Positions 53,266-63,490 of a DNA stretch of 64,000 nucleotides are shown in pieces. The notes under the pieces are model-generated. The model made no database searches and was not told the DNA's origin. It saw only the letters and a program-made list of their open reading frames with translations. The translations under genes and the position numbers were made by a program. The DNA lies in the NCBI RefSeq assembly GCF_002234915.1, contig NZ_NEWD01000007.1, forward strand, positions 273,711 through 337,710, in the 5' to 3' direction. This DNA comes from Bifidobacterium vansinderenii. GTDB lineage: Bacteria > Actinomycetota > Actinomycetes > Actinomycetales > Bifidobacteriaceae. Numbering within the stretch: position 1 is the first letter of the stretch; every line of letters starts with the position of its first letter.

Positions 53266-54362
53266 TTTCGCTCCTTATCGGTCTTGGGGTGTCGCTCATC
53301 GTCACCCTGGTGGGTACGCCGCTGCTCATCAATCTGGTGCACAAGCTGCACTACGGACAGTACATTCGCCAGGATGGTCCCCAGTCCCATCTCGTCAAGC
53401 GTGGCACGCCAACGCTGGGCGGCGTGGTCATCAACCTCGCCATCGTGCTCGGCTGGGGAGCGTCGGCTCTGTACCGTTATATCGCCTACCGCGATGTGCC
53501 GTCCTGGACGGCGCTGCTGGTGCTGTTCGCCATGCTGTCGATGGGCCTGCTGGGCTTCATCGACGATTTCGCCAAGGTGCGCAAGAAGCAGAATGAGGGC
53601 CTGTCGGTGGGCGGCAAGTTCTTCGGACAGTTCGTGTTCGCCACCATGTTTGCCGTGCTGGCGCTGCTCATGCCGACCAAGAACGGCTTCCCGAGTGCGC
53701 AGGCGGGCATCTCGTTCATCGAGCACCGCATCATCTCGTTCGAATTCGCCGGCCGTGCCGTGGCCATCGTGCTGTTCGTGATCTGGGTGAACTTCCTGAT
53801 GACGGCGTGGACGAACGCCTTCAACCTCACCGACGGTCTCGATGGTCTGGCAGCCGGCAGCTCCATGGTTGCGTTTATCGGCTACGCGATGATCGCCTAC
53901 TGGGAGAGCTACCATCTCAAGGGCGCCGGCCATTCCGGTTTTGCCTACTCCGTGTCCGACCCGCAGGATCTGGCCATTCTGGCGGCGTGCGCGGTGGCGG
54001 CATGCTTCGGATTCCTGTGGTACAACACGAACCCGGCCAAGATCTTCATGGGCGACACCGGTTCGCTTGCGCTCGGCGGCCTGTTCGCGGCGCTGTCGAT
54101 CACCACGCACACCGAGGTGCTCGCCGTGGTGCTCGGCGGTCTGTTCGTGATGGAGACCTGCTCCGATGTGATTCAGGTGGGCTACTTCAAGATGACCCAC
54201 AAGCGCGTGTTCAAGATGGCGCCGATCCACCATCATTTCGAATTGTGCGGATGGCAGGAGAACACCGTGGTGGTGCGGTTCTGGATGATCGAGATGCTGT
54301 TCGTTCTGGTCGGCCTGGTGCTGTTCTACTCCAACTGGCTGGTCGGTTCCGGACTGTTCTGA
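53262..54362 (+). CDS. mraY: Phospho-N-acetylmuramoyl-pentapeptide-transferase
   Basis: 366 aa, ten predicted membrane segments. It transfers phospho-MurNAc-pentapeptide to undecaprenyl phosphate, making lipid I. Signatures: RQDGPQSHLVKRGTPTLGG, GFIDDFAKVRKKQN, NLTDGLDGLAAGSS, FMGDTGSLALGGLF and MAPIHHHFELCGWQE. GTG start overlaps the murF stop (GTGA). A hairpin and 132 bp separate it from murD, one of the larger gaps in the operon. Confidence 0.96.
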   Translation: MISLLIGLGVSLIVTLVGTPLLINLVHKLHYGQYIRQDGPQSHLVKRGTPTLGGVVINLAIVLGWGASALYRYIAYRDVPSWTALLVLFAMLSMGLLGFIDDFAKVRKKQNEGLSVGGKFFGQFVFATMFAVLALLMPTKNGFPSAQAGISFIEHRIISFEFAGRAVAIVLFVIWVNFLMTAWTNAFNLTDGLDGLAAGSSMVAFIGYAMIAYWESYHLKGAGHSGFAYSVSDPQDLAILAACAVAACFGFLWYNTNPAKIFMGDTGSLALGGLFAALSITTHTEVLAVVLGGLFVMETCSDVIQVGYFKMTHKRVFKMAPIHHHFELCGWQENTVVVRFWMIEMLFVLVGLVLFYSNWLVGSGLF

Positions 54363-54422
54363 TCGTCGCTTCAATCGCGCCGGTCTGCTGGCCGGCCTTC
54401 GCGACGACGATCGTTGACGCTG

Positions 54423-54452
54423 GTCTCCCGCCGCGCTGTATCGGCGGGAGAC
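54423..54452 (+). other. Operon-internal hairpin before murD
   Basis: GTCTCCCGCCG (54423-54433) pairs perfectly with CGGCGGGAGAC (54442-54452). No T-tract follows, so it is not a typical terminator. It could affect mRNA processing or set murD expression. Confidence 0.6.
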
Positions 54453-54494
54453 TAGCCTGACGTTGGTATGAAGAATCCTAAAAGGAGGGGTCCG

Positions 54495-55928
54495 TTGACC
54501 AAGGTAGAGGATTTTCAGGGCAAGACCGTGATGGTGGCCGGACTGGGAGTGTCCGGCGTGAGCGCGTGCGATCGACTCAGGGAGGCCGGCGCCACCGTGC
54601 TCGCATTCGACGAGCGCAAGCCGGACGCCGATCTGCACAAGTTCGAGGACATCGACTTCGATGCGCTTGACGCCATCGTCACCTCGCCGGTGTTCGCGCC
54701 GTCCACGCCGTTTCTTGCCGAGGCCGCACGCCGCGGCATCGACACGATGAGCGAGGTCGAGCTTGCCTGGCGCCTGCGCGTGCCGTCCTCGTCCACGGGC
54801 AAGCCCGCCGCATGGGTGGGCATCACCGGCACCAACGGCAAGACGTCGACCACGGAGATGACCTCCGAGGTACTGCGCGCCGCTCATCTCAAGGCCCCCG
54901 CCGTGGGCAACATCGGCACTCCGGTCTCCTCCGCGTCGGTGGACGTCGCCAATGATGCGCTGGTGGTGGAGCTCAGCTCCTTCCAGATGCACTACACCGA
55001 CTCGCTCGAACTCGACTGCGCCGCGATCACCAATCTCGCCGACGATCATCTTGACTGGCATGGCGGTTTCGACAACTATGCTGCCGACAAGGCGAAGGTC
55101 TACCGCGGCGTCAAGCGCGCTCTGGTCTACAACGCCGATGACGCCCGCGTGACCGCGTTGGCCCAGGCCGCCAAGCCCGCTGAAGGCTGCCGCAGGGTCG
55201 GCTTCACGCTCGGCGCTCCCGCCGACGGACAGATCGGCGTCGAGGACGGATGGATCGTCGATCGCAGCGGTCTGCGCGACGAGGATGCGGCCGAACGCAT
55301 GGCCAAGGTGCTGGACTTCACTCATCTGTGCGAACCGGACGGCACCGTCTATCCGCATCTGTTGGCCGACGCCCTGTGCGCGCTGGCTCTGTCTCTGGGC
55401 ATGGGCGTATCCTCGGCCACCGCCATCGGCGCGCTCAAGCAGTTCGCCCCCGGCGGTCACCGCATCGCCAAGGTCGCCGAGGCCAAGGTCCCCGGCGGCG
55501 TCATTCGCTTCGTGGACGATTCCAAGGCCACGAACGCGCACGCGGCCCACGCCTCGCTGTCCAGCTTCGCCCCCGGCTCAGTGGTGTGGATCGCCGGCGG
55601 CCTAGCCAAGGGATCCCGCTTCGAGGACCTGGTGGCCGATCAAGCGCACACGATCAGCGCCGCCGTGATCATCGGCGTGGACCAGAAGCCCATGCTCGAC
55701 GCGTTCGTTGCCAAGGCTCCGAATATTCCCCTGACCGTGATCGACCCTGAGCCGAAGGATACGGTCATGGAGCGCGCCGTCGAGGCGGCCGGAACCTATG
55801 CCAAGGCCGGCAGCGTGGTGCTCATGGCGCCTGCCTGCGCATCCATGGACCAGTTCAAGTCGTATGCGGACCGTGGCGATCGTTTCGCCGCGGCCGCGCA
55901 GCAGTGGGCGGCGGCGCATGCCGAGTAA
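54495..55928 (+). CDS. murD: UDP-N-acetylmuramoylalanine--D-glutamate ligase
   Basis: 477 aa. It adds D-Glu to UDP-MurNAc-L-Ala. [17 protein letters not shown] is the N-terminal dinucleotide-like fold; ATPase [24 protein letters not shown] and [18 protein letters not shown]-terminal [12 protein letters not shown] and [13 protein letters not shown]. The TTG at 54495 is chosen because AAAGGAGG lies 7 nt upstream; the ATG at 54468 would place that site inside the coding region. Its end overlaps ftsW by 11 bp. Confidence 0.95.
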   Translation: MTKVEDFQGKTVMVAGLGVSGVSACDRLREAGATVLAFDERKPDADLHKFEDIDFDALDAIVTSPVFAPSTPFLAEAARRGIDTMSEVELAWRLRVPSSSTGKPAAWVGITGTNGKTSTTEMTSEVLRAAHLKAPAVGNIGTPVSSASVDVANDALVVELSSFQMHYTDSLELDCAAITNLADDHLDWHGGFDNYAADKAKVYRGVKRALVYNADDARVTALAQAAKPAEGCRRVGFTLGAPADGQIGVEDGWIVDRSGLRDEDAAERMAKVLDFTHLCEPDGTVYPHLLADALCALALSLGMGVSSATAIGALKQFAPGGHRIAKVAEAKVPGGVIRFVDDSKATNAHAAHASLSSFAPGSVVWIAGGLAKGSRFEDLVADQAHTISAAVIIGVDQKPMLDAFVAKAPNIPLTVIDPEPKDTVMERAVEAAGTYAKAGSVVLMAPACASMDQFKSYADRGDRFAAAAQQWAAAHAE

Positions 55929-57372
55929 GCCGAACGGCAAGCCCGCTCGCAACGCCAGATCCGGCGGCGCCTCCTCCAAGAGGAATGCGGTCGTCGTCGG
56001 ATCGTCGCGTGGGCGCAACCCCGTCCGGATCGGTCCCGACGACACCGATGACGAGGACCTCAAGGGACTGGACAAGGCCGTGGCGCTGGTCACCAACGGC
56101 TCACCGGTCTCCAAGGCCAAGTCCGGCGGGACCTCGGCCAAACCGGTCGACTACAGCGGCATCCGCTGCCTGCTCAACCCGGTATGGTGCTACTACGGAT
56201 TCATCATCGCAGTGGCCGGTCTCACGCTGTTCGGTCTGCTCATGGTGTTCTCCAGCTCCGCGGTCGACATGATCGCCAAGAGCCGTCCGGCATGGTACGA
56301 GCTGCTGTCGCAGACCGCGTTCGCCGTGGCGGGCATTGTGGTCGCATTCGTTCTGTCATCCATCCCGGTGAAGACGTTCCGCAAGCTTGCGATGATCGCG
56401 ATGATCGCCGGCGTGCTCCTTCAGTTGGCCACCAAGATCCCAGGCATCGGTTCGGAGGCCGGCGGCAACGTCGGCTGGGTCAGCTTCGGTCCGGTCCGCT
56501 TCCAGCCTGCCGAAATCCTCAAATGGGTACTGAGCATATGGATGCCGGCCGCGCTGCTCGCCGCACGGTCGAAGCGCACCGTCAGACGCAAGCCCCTGGT
56601 GGCGTTTAACGCACCGCCGTGGCTGGAAAAGGTCGGGCGGATCGTGGAGATCTTCGTGCCCCGACCCTACTGGGTGCCGATCTGCGGCTTCGTGCTTGCC
56701 TTCACCGCGGTCATCCTCGGCCATGATCTGGGAACCGCCATGATCGTGGTGCTCATCGGTGCCGTGGTGCTGCTTGTCGGAGGATTCCCGCTGCGCATGT
56801 TCGTGCTGCTCGGCGGAGTAGGTGCCGCGGGCATTCTGCTCATGTTCGTCACAGGCAGTTCGAACCGTATGAACCGCATCATGGCGACGTATGGTGAATG
56901 CTCGAGCGAGGATCTGACCGGCGTGTGCTACCAGTCGATCCACGGCACCTATGCGTTGGCGTCGGGTGGACTGACGGGTGTGGGGCTCGGCAACTCACGT
57001 GAGAAATGGAATTATTTGCCGGCCGCGCACAACGACTTCATTTTCGCCGTGATCGGCGAGGAGCTCGGATTCCTCGGCGCCTGCGCGGTGATTCTGGGAT
57101 TCGTGGTCATGGGCTGGTGCATGATCGCCATCGCCGTGCGTCATCAGGACGCCTATGCCCGTATGGTGATCATGGCGTTTACCATCTGGCTGGTTGGTCA
57201 GGCGTTGGTCAACATTGCCGTCGTCGTCGGCATTCTGCCGGTCATGGGTCTGCCGATGCCGTTCATATCGTCGGGTGGCACGGCACTGATCATGTGTCTG
57301 GCGGCCGCGGGAACCGTGGTGAGCATGGCTCGTTCCCAGACCGAGATCAAGGCGGCCGTATCGAAATCATGA
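55918..57372 (+). CDS. ftsW: Peptidoglycan glycosyltransferase FtsW (SEDS family)
   Basis: 484 aa. It polymerises lipid II at the septum with FtsI. A long basic and Ser-rich cytoplasmic N-terminus (about 80 residues) precedes ten membrane segments. SEDS motifs: [15 protein letters not shown], the catalytic-loop region after [38 protein letters not shown] cut short, [15 protein letters not shown] and [17 protein letters not shown] at 55918 lies inside the end of murD. A hairpin separates it from murG. Confidence 0.95.
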   Translation: MPSKPNGKPARNARSGGASSKRNAVVVGSSRGRNPVRIGPDDTDDEDLKGLDKAVALVTNGSPVSKAKSGGTSAKPVDYSGIRCLLNPVWCYYGFIIAVAGLTLFGLLMVFSSSAVDMIAKSRPAWYELLSQTAFAVAGIVVAFVLSSIPVKTFRKLAMIAMIAGVLLQLATKIPGIGSEAGGNVGWVSFGPVRFQPAEILKWVLSIWMPAALLAARSKRTVRRKPLVAFNAPPWLEKVGRIVEIFVPRPYWVPICGFVLAFTAVILGHDLGTAMIVVLIGAVVLLVGGFPLRMFVLLGGVGAAGILLMFVTGSSNRMNRIMATYGECSSEDLTGVCYQSIHGTYALASGGLTGVGLGNSREKWNYLPAAHNDFIFAVIGEELGFLGACAVILGFVVMGWCMIAIAVRHQDAYARMVIMAFTIWLVGQALVNIAVVVGILPVMGLPMPFISSGGTALIMCLAAAGTVVSMARSQTEIKAAVSKS

Positions 57373-57393
57373 CGCGGCGTGACGCGACGCATG

Positions 57394-57420
57394 GCGCCCG
57401 AGGTTGACCGCCTCGGGCGC
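57394..57420 (+). other. Operon-internal hairpin before murG
   Basis: GCGCCCGAGG (57394-57403) pairs perfectly with CCTCGGGCGC (57411-57420), with a 7-nt loop and no T-tract. It ends 13 bp before the murG start, so it may occlude ribosome binding. Confidence 0.6.
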
Positions 57421-57433
57421 TATGCTCGTAACC

Positions 57434-58612
57434 ATGTCTGATCGAGTAAGCATCGTGCTCGCCGGTGGCGGCACCGCAGGTCATGTCAATCCGCTGCTGA
57501 GCATCGCGTCCGAAATCCGCAGAATCCGTCCGGATGCCGCCATCAGCGTCATCGGTACCGAAGTCGGTCTGGAGAAGCGGCTCGTGCCCGCGGCCGGCTT
57601 TGAAATGGACACCATCGAAAAGGTGCCGTTCCCGCGTTCGATCAACGCCGACGCCTTCAAATTCCCGATGAGGTGGATCCACGAGACCGGCAGGGTAAAG
57701 CGCATCCTCACCGAACGTCACGCCGACGTGCTCGTGGGCGTGGGTGGCTACGCATCGGCCCCTGCCTACTACACGGCCCACAAGATGGGCATCCCCGTGG
57801 TGATTCACGAACAGAACGCGCGCGCCGGCATGGCGAACAAGCTCGGCAGCCGCTGGGCCGACTTCATCGGCACCGTCTACGACAACACCGGACTGACCGC
57901 ACGTCCCGGCGCGGTCATCGAACGCGTGGGACTTCCGTTGCGCCCCGCCATCGCACAGGTCGCCGAATCCATGGAACAGGATCGTGCAGCCGCCCGCATC
58001 GCCGGCGCCACCGCGCTCGGACTCGACCCGAACCGCCCCATCGTGCTGGTCACCGGAGGATCCCTCGGCGCGCAGAGTCTCAACATCGCCGTGTCGAACA
58101 CCGCACGGGAGCTGCTCGACGTCACCCAGGTCATCCATCTGACCGGCAAGGGCAAGATCAGCCAGGTACGCAAACTCGTCGAGGCGTCGGCCGGCGCGGA
58201 CGTGCTGTGCGGCATCGGACCGGACAGCGCCGGACAGGGCGACTACCATGCCGCCGAATACCTGGAGCGCATCGATCAGGCGTTCGCCTGCGCCGATCTG
58301 GTCGTCTGCCGTTCCGGAGCCGGCACCGTAGCCGAAATCGCCGCTTTGGGACTGCCCGCCGTATACGTGCCGCTGCCCATCGGCAACGGTGAACAGCGGT
58401 ACAACGCTGAACCGGTGGTGGAGGCCGGCGGCGGATTCCTGGTCCGCGACTCCGACTTCACCAGCGAATGGGTCGCCGGTCATGTCCCCGCATTGCTGTC
58501 CGACAAGGACAAGCTGCGCGGACTCGCACAGGCCGCATGGACCTACGGCATCCGCGACGCCGCCCACACCATGGCGGAACGCGTGCTGGCATTCGCCGAC
58601 GCCAAGCGCTGA
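57434..58612 (+). CDS. murG: UDP-N-acetylglucosamine--N-acetylmuramyl-(pentapeptide) pyrophosphoryl-undecaprenol GlcNAc transferase
   Basis: 392 aa GT28 glycosyltransferase that turns lipid I into lipid II at the inner membrane face. [19 protein letters not shown] is the G-loop; [15 protein letters not shown] and [14 protein letters not shown] follow; the C-terminal UDP-GlcNAc site is [38 protein letters not shown] and [15 protein letters not shown]. The start is ATG at 57434 by family alignment; no good ribosome binding site is seen, and an in-frame ATG at 57422 lies at the foot of the hairpin. A hairpin also follows before murC. Confidence 0.95.
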   Translation: MSDRVSIVLAGGGTAGHVNPLLSIASEIRRIRPDAAISVIGTEVGLEKRLVPAAGFEMDTIEKVPFPRSINADAFKFPMRWIHETGRVKRILTERHADVLVGVGGYASAPAYYTAHKMGIPVVIHEQNARAGMANKLGSRWADFIGTVYDNTGLTARPGAVIERVGLPLRPAIAQVAESMEQDRAAARIAGATALGLDPNRPIVLVTGGSLGAQSLNIAVSNTARELLDVTQVIHLTGKGKISQVRKLVEASAGADVLCGIGPDSAGQGDYHAAEYLERIDQAFACADLVVCRSGAGTVAEIAALGLPAVYVPLPIGNGEQRYNAEPVVEAGGGFLVRDSDFTSEWVAGHVPALLSDKDKLRGLAQAAWTYGIRDAAHTMAERVLAFADAKR

Positions 58613-58679
58613 ATCGCATCCCGGCTGTCGCATTCCGACTGCTGTATCCCGACCAGGGCGCTTTGATCCTGTCGATTCC

Positions 58680-58703
58680 GGATCCGGGCCAACGCCCGGA
58701 TCC
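58680..58703 (+). other. Operon-internal hairpin before murC
   Basis: GGATCCGGGC (58680-58689) pairs perfectly with GCCCGGATCC (58694-58703) around a CAAC loop; no T-tract. It sits in the 153-bp murG-murC gap. Confidence 0.6.
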
Positions 58704-58765
58704 AATATCCCGTCCTCGTCCATAATGGAATGAGTTGTTTTCCGCTTCATAAGGAGAAATTCGTC

Positions 58766-60343
58766 GTGTCTGATCACGCTTCCGACAACACCATCGTGCT
58801 TGAACCCACCAGCAGGCCGCCGCATGCCGACTCGCTGCGCGTGCAGGATCTTGGCCGCACCCACTTCATCGGCATCGGTGGCGCCGGCATGAGCGTGCTT
58901 GCGGAGATCCTGCACGAGCAGGGCGTGGACGTCCAGGGCTCCGACCGCGAGCTAGGACCCAAGGCCGAACGTCTGCAGGCGCTCGGCATCACCGTGATGA
59001 TCGGACAGAAGGCAGAGAACGTTCAGGGCGTGGACACGGTCGTCTGGTCCAGCGCCATCAAGCCCGACAACCCCGAGATCGTGGCCGCCGTGGCCGAGGG
59101 CGCACGTCTCATGCACCGCAGCGACGTGCTGGCTCTGCTCATGAGCACCTCGCGTGCCGTGACCGTGGCCGGCGCGCACGGCAAGACCACCACCAGCGCC
59201 ATGATCGCCCATATTCTGGTGAACGCCGGCACCGGTGACCTCGCCGACCCCAGCTACGCGATCGGCGGCTCCATCCAGGGGCCGAACGGCACCCTCGACG
59301 GTGGTCACGCCGGCAAGGGCAGTGTGCTCGTCGCCGAGGCCGACGAATCCGACGGCAGCTTCGCGAAATACCATCCCGAGATCGCGGTGATCACCAACGT
59401 GGAGGCCGAGCATCTCGATCATTACGGCACCGCCGAACACTACCGTCAGGCGTTCGTCGACCACTCCCACCACGCCACCGGGCATGTGGTGCTGTGCGCC
59501 GACGACGAGGGCGCCCTCGCCGTGCTGCGTGCGATGAGCCCCGAGGCCGCGTCCAAGGCCGTCGCCTACTCCACCCATACCGCCGACGAGATCGGCGACA
59601 TCAACGGCGCGTCCCTGGTGCACATCGATCATGAGGCCGAGGCCGCCGCATCCGACACGGTCGACGCCGTGGAATCCTTCGTGCTTCACCTGCCGGCCGG
59701 ACTCGGCGGCACGGACTCCGAGGCCGTCGACATCCCCGTCGGACTGCGCATCCCCGGCATCCACAACGCCCGCAACGCCGCGGCCGCCATCACCGCGGCC
59801 ACGCTGCTGGGCATGGACCCGCGTGACGCCGCACGCGCCGCCGGTTCGTTCCGCGGTGCCGCGCGCCGATTCGAGATCCGCGGCGAGCGCGCCGGCGTGA
59901 CCGTCGTCGACGACTACGCGCATCACCCCACCGAGATCGCCGCCATGCTCGACGCCGCCCGTCGTCGTTTCCCCGAGTCCACCGTGCACGTGCTGTTCCA
60001 GCCGCACCTGTTCTCGCGCACCATGTTCTTCGCCTCCGAGTTCGCCCACGCGCTGGCCAAGGCCGATGACGTGATCGTCACCGGCATCTTCCCCGCCCGC
60101 GAGAAGCAGGCCGACTATCCGCAGATCGGACCGCAGACCGTGGTCGATGCCGCCGAAGGCATCGCCCACGAGCCCGCCACGTGGATCCAGGCCGTGCCCG
60201 ACATGTGCCAGGCCGCCAAGATGCTGGTCATGCGTTCCAAGGTCGGGGACGTGATCTTCACCGTCGGCGCCGGCGACATCACCAACATGGCCGAGGTGCT
60301 GCTGCGCGTCCTCGAGGCCCGTTCCTCCGCGGACGCCCGCTGA
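58766..60343 (+). CDS. murC: UDP-N-acetylmuramate--L-alanine ligase
   Basis: 525 aa. It adds L-Ala to UDP-MurNAc, the first Mur ligase step. FIGIGGAGMSVLAEILHEQG is the N-terminal fold; the ATPase P-loop is VAGAHGKTTTSAMIAH; VAEADESDGSFAKYHPEIAV and NVEAEHLDHYGT are family motifs; C-terminal VVDDYAHHPTEIAAML and FQPHLFSRT. GTG at 58766 has AAGGAG 9 nt upstream. An insert of about 30 residues around 290-320 is slightly longer than usual. ftsQ follows 16 bp later. Confidence 0.95.
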   Translation: MSDHASDNTIVLEPTSRPPHADSLRVQDLGRTHFIGIGGAGMSVLAEILHEQGVDVQGSDRELGPKAERLQALGITVMIGQKAENVQGVDTVVWSSAIKPDNPEIVAAVAEGARLMHRSDVLALLMSTSRAVTVAGAHGKTTTSAMIAHILVNAGTGDLADPSYAIGGSIQGPNGTLDGGHAGKGSVLVAEADESDGSFAKYHPEIAVITNVEAEHLDHYGTAEHYRQAFVDHSHHATGHVVLCADDEGALAVLRAMSPEAASKAVAYSTHTADEIGDINGASLVHIDHEAEAAASDTVDAVESFVLHLPAGLGGTDSEAVDIPVGLRIPGIHNARNAAAAITAATLLGMDPRDAARAAGSFRGAARRFEIRGERAGVTVVDDYAHHPTEIAAMLDAARRRFPESTVHVLFQPHLFSRTMFFASEFAHALAKADDVIVTGIFPAREKQADYPQIGPQTVVDAAEGIAHEPATWIQAVPDMCQAAKMLVMRSKVGDVIFTVGAGDITNMAEVLLRVLEARSSADAR

Positions 60344-60359
60344 TCCGGGTCGGGTGATC

Positions 60360-61463
60360 ATGGCCGGACGTGTCGTCTCTTCATCGGATTCGCCGCAGGA
60401 CAAGCCGTCGCGCGGTGAATCCCGATCCGTTTCGAAGCGTACGCCTCGTGAGGCGAGCGGTGTTGCGCGCGGCGATCGTGCCTCCCGCCCAGCCCGCTCG
60501 TCGCGCTCGGTGTCGTCCGGCTCCTCGTCGCGTGGTGGGGGAGACGTCTCCTCAACGGGGCGAGCCCGCAGCTCTCGTAGCTCCCGTGGAGTCGCCGATA
60601 CGCGCAGCCGGGAAGGGGCCTTCGTCGATGCCCGTACCATGCCGCCGCGCAAGTCGGTCTCCGAACGTCTTGACAGTCCGGATTTCGGCGGCCCCGGCCT
60701 GTTCGCCCGCCCCAAGGTGGTGAACTTCCCCGAACGGCTCAAGGAGCGTCGCCGTGCGCATCGCCGGGAGGTGGCCATTCGCACCGCCATCGTGGTGGCA
60801 GTCATCGCCGCGGTCGTGGCACTGATATGGGGTCTTCTGTTTTCTCCTCTGCTGCGGCTGCACACCGATCAGATCTCGGTCGGTGGAACGAACACGTGGG
60901 TGTCGGAAAGCGAGGTCGCCGATATCGCGTACGCGCAGCAGGGCAAGTCGCTGCTGCTGATCGACACCACTGGTATGGAGGAGAAGATCAGCGAGCTGCC
61001 GGGCGTGACGTCGGCGAAGGCCGTGAAACGCTATCCGCATGGACTGAGCGTCACGGTGAAGGCCGAAATTCCGGCCGCCGTGCTTCGAGCCTCCGACACC
61101 GACTATACGGCCGTGGACCGCGAGGGACGTGTGCTCAATGCGGTGAACGCCTCAGTGAAGGGTATTCCCGTGATCGAGGTGAAGGACGCCAAGAAGAGCC
61201 TAGACAACAAAGCCGTCAAACAGGCGTTGCAAGTGCTTGGTTCACTGGATGAGTCCATGCGGCAGAAGATCACCAAGGTGGAGGCGAAGACCCAGGACTC
61301 CATCACCACCACGCTCGAGGACGGATACACGATCATCTGGGGCAATTCGTCGCAGATGAAGCTCAAGAAGGCCGTGGTGGACACGCTGCTGTCGAACCCC
61401 GATCAGCTTGAAGGGGCGAAGACCATCGATGTCGCCGCCCCCGACAAGGCCACCATCAAATAA
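60360..61463 (+). CDS. ftsQ: Cell division protein FtsQ
   Basis: 367 aa. A long Arg/Ser-rich cytoplasmic region (about 1-135, with SRSVSSGSSSRGGG), one membrane helix (RTAIVVAVIAAVVALIWGLLF) and a POTRA domain (LLRLHTDQISVGGTNTWVSE, then LPGVTSAKAVKRYPHGLSV). The FtsQ domain ends with a region including EDGYTIIWGNSSQMKLKKAVV. FtsQ scaffolds FtsL/FtsB and the septal synthase. ATG at 60360. In most actinobacteria ftsZ follows; here the cluster stops and dtd converges. Confidence 0.93.
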   Translation: MAGRVVSSSDSPQDKPSRGESRSVSKRTPREASGVARGDRASRPARSSRSVSSGSSSRGGGDVSSTGRARSSRSSRGVADTRSREGAFVDARTMPPRKSVSERLDSPDFGGPGLFARPKVVNFPERLKERRRAHRREVAIRTAIVVAVIAAVVALIWGLLFSPLLRLHTDQISVGGTNTWVSESEVADIAYAQQGKSLLLIDTTGMEEKISELPGVTSAKAVKRYPHGLSVTVKAEIPAAVLRASDTDYTAVDREGRVLNAVNASVKGIPVIEVKDAKKSLDNKAVKQALQVLGSLDESMRQKITKVEAKTQDSITTTLEDGYTIIWGNSSQMKLKKAVVDTLLSNPDQLEGAKTIDVAAPDKATIK

Positions 61464-61494
61464 TCAAGAAATAACGGGGGAGAAGACCGGCCGG

Positions 61495-61974
61495 TCAGCG
61501 CATCAGCTCGTCGGTGTCGTAATTGATCGTCACCGGACCGTCGTTGACGAGACTCACCTGCATGTGCGCGCCGAACTGGCCCTCCTTCACCGTCAGTCCG
61601 TACGAGGCGAGTTCACGATTGAAATCATGCCAGACCTGCTCGGCGTGATGGGGCTCGCCCGCGCCGGTGAACCCCGGACGGTTGCCGCGGCGAACGTCGG
61701 CGAACAACGTGAACTGCGAGATCGACAGCACCGCGCCGCCCACGTCGAGGATCGACTTGTTCATCTTGCCGTTCTCGTCCTCGAATACGCGAAGATGCGC
61801 GATCTTGCGGGCCAGCCACGCCACCTGATCGGGGCCGTCCGTATCGGCGACGCCCACCAGCAGCATGAATCCCCGGTCGATGGACTGGGGGACGAACGGT
61901 TCCTGAACGGAATCGCCGGGTTCGGGAACGACGTCCACGGATGCCCGGCTCACTTTTTGCACTACGATACGCAT
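61495..61974 (-). CDS. dtd: D-aminoacyl-tRNA deacylase
   Basis: 159 aa. It hydrolyses D-amino acids from tRNA. MRIVVQKVSRASV, LLVGVADTDG, VLSISQFTLFADVRRGNRPGF and FGAHMQVSLVNDGPVTI match the family (SQFTL and NxGPV active-site motifs). The start at 61974 fits the family; the long open frame upstream to 62181 is not used. No strong ribosome binding site is seen. A perfect 19-bp palindrome lies upstream, after the MFS gene. Confidence 0.94.
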   Translation of the reverse strand: MRIVVQKVSRASVDVVPEPGDSVQEPFVPQSIDRGFMLLVGVADTDGPDQVAWLARKIAHLRVFEDENGKMNKSILDVGGAVLSISQFTLFADVRRGNRPGFTGAGEPHHAEQVWHDFNRELASYGLTVKEGQFGAHMQVSLVNDGPVTINYDTDELMR

Positions 61975-61997
61975 GACGTTCAGTGTAGGTATCGACG

Positions 61998-62041
61998 TGC
62001 GACATTGCGCATACGGGCGACGCCGTATGCGCAATGTCGCA
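61998..62041. repeat. Perfect 19-bp inverted repeat between the MFS gene and dtd
   Basis: Arms 61998-62016 and 62023-62041 are exactly complementary (TGCGACATTGCGCATACGG on the left) around a 6-nt loop. It starts 7 bp past the MFS stop and lies 24 bp upstream of the dtd start. No T-tract follows on the minus strand, so it may be a processing or protein-binding site rather than a simple terminator. Confidence 0.75.
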
Positions 62042-62047
62042 TGGCAA

Positions 62048-63424
62048 CTACTTGGATCGTGCCACAAGCTCGGCCTCGATCTCCTCGAGCGACTTGCCCT
62101 TGGTCTCGGGGATGAACTTGGCCACGAACGGAATGGACAGCACGGCGAACGCGGCGAAGATCGCGAACGGACCGCCCACATTGTTATGGAACGCGGCGAG
62201 CAGCATCAGGAAGAACTGCGAGACGATGAAGTTGCCGATCCAGTTGGCGGCCGAACCGATCGACGTGCCGATGCCACGCACGGACAGCGGGAAGATCTCG
62301 CCGATCATCACCCATGCCAGCGGACCCCACGAGACGGCGAAACCGAGGATGTAGATGGCGATCAGCACCATCGTCGGAATGGCGGCGTGACTCACGTCAC
62401 CGAGGAAGTTGAGCAAGGCGAGCGCGATCAGCGAGACGGCCATGACGACGGAGCCGAAGAACAGCACGGTCTTGCGGTTGAAACGGTCCATGAAGATCGT
62501 GGCGACGATGGTGGAGACGAAGTTGACCACGCCGATGCCCACCGACACCCAGATCGCCTGATCGGCCGGGAAGCCGAAGCCCTTGATGAACACCTGCGGC
62601 AGGAAGTAGATCACCGAGTTGATGCCCACGAGCTGCTGGAACAGCATGATGCCGATGGCGGCGACGATAGCCGGACGTGCGGTGGTGAACAGCTCCTTGA
62701 CGCTGCCCTGCTTCTGGGCGCCTTCGGAGTTGGCGACGCGCTGGATTTCGTCGAGTTCGGCGGTCACCTCGGTGGCGTCCATGTCCTTGCGGATGAGTTG
62801 CAGCACCTTGAACGCGTTGCGCACGTCACCCTGCTTGACCAGGTAGCGCGGGGACTCAGGCAGCAGGATGCCGCCGATCAGCAGCAGTGCGGACGGGATG
62901 AGCGCGGAGGCAAGCATCCAGCGCCAGTCGCTGAAGCCGAGCAGATTGTGGTTGAGGAAGCCCAGATTCGACACGTAGGCGAGCAGGATGCCGAACGTGA
63001 CCATGAGCTGGAACAGCGTGGACAGGGAGCCGCGGCGCTCCTTCGGGGCGAGCTCGGCCAGATAGGCGGGGGTGAGCGCGGACGCGGCGCCGACGGCCAG
63101 GCCCAGCAGGATGCGGGCCAGCACCATCCACACGAATCCGGTGGCGGTGGCCGACAGGCCGGAGCCGAGCAGGAACAGCACGGCGGAGACGATGAGCAGC
63201 TTCTTACGGCCGTACTTGTCGGACAGTCCGCCGATGGTAAGCGCGCCGATCATGGATCCGATCAGCACGGAGGAGGTGATGAACCCGGTCTGCGCCGCGT
63301 TGAGCGCGAACTCGGATTCGATCAGCGGCGAGGCACCGGAGATGATGCCGGTGTCAAAGCCGAACAGCATGCCTCCCAGCGCGCCGAAGATGAAGATGAA
63401 TGTGTTGTTGAGTGGGAATCGCAT
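62048..63424 (-). CDS. Sugar porter (MFS) transporter, likely hexose/H+ symporter
   Basis: 458 aa, 12 membrane segments. Sugar-porter signatures are present: GFDTGIISGA in helix 1, GGLSDKYGRKKLL, RILLGLAVGAASALTPAYLAEL, PESPRYLVKQGD, FQQLVGINSVIYF, FMDRFNRKTVLFFG and PETKGKSLEEIE at the C-terminus. A glucose or related hexose is the likely substrate, as with bifidobacterial GlcP, but substrate cannot be read from sequence. ATG at 63424 has AAAGGAG 6 nt upstream. Its leader contains a strong intrinsic terminator. Confidence 0.92.
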   Translation of the reverse strand: MRFPLNNTFIFIFGALGGMLFGFDTGIISGASPLIESEFALNAAQTGFITSSVLIGSMIGALTIGGLSDKYGRKKLLIVSAVLFLLGSGLSATATGFVWMVLARILLGLAVGAASALTPAYLAELAPKERRGSLSTLFQLMVTFGILLAYVSNLGFLNHNLLGFSDWRWMLASALIPSALLLIGGILLPESPRYLVKQGDVRNAFKVLQLIRKDMDATEVTAELDEIQRVANSEGAQKQGSVKELFTTARPAIVAAIGIMLFQQLVGINSVIYFLPQVFIKGFGFPADQAIWVSVGIGVVNFVSTIVATIFMDRFNRKTVLFFGSVVMAVSLIALALLNFLGDVSHAAIPTMVLIAIYILGFAVSWGPLAWVMIGEIFPLSVRGIGTSIGSAANWIGNFIVSQFFLMLLAAFHNNVGGPFAIFAAFAVLSIPFVAKFIPETKGKSLEEIEAELVARSK

Positions 63425-63490
63425 CGAAGCTCCTTTGTCTCGGTCCTTCCACTTTCCTATCCCGTCGTTCCGATCCCGGAGAACCGGTCG

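Noticed and set aside
52869..55550. 893-codon open frame opposite murF-mraY-murD
   Set aside because: Crosses three genes of a conserved operon on the other strand; no recognisable features.
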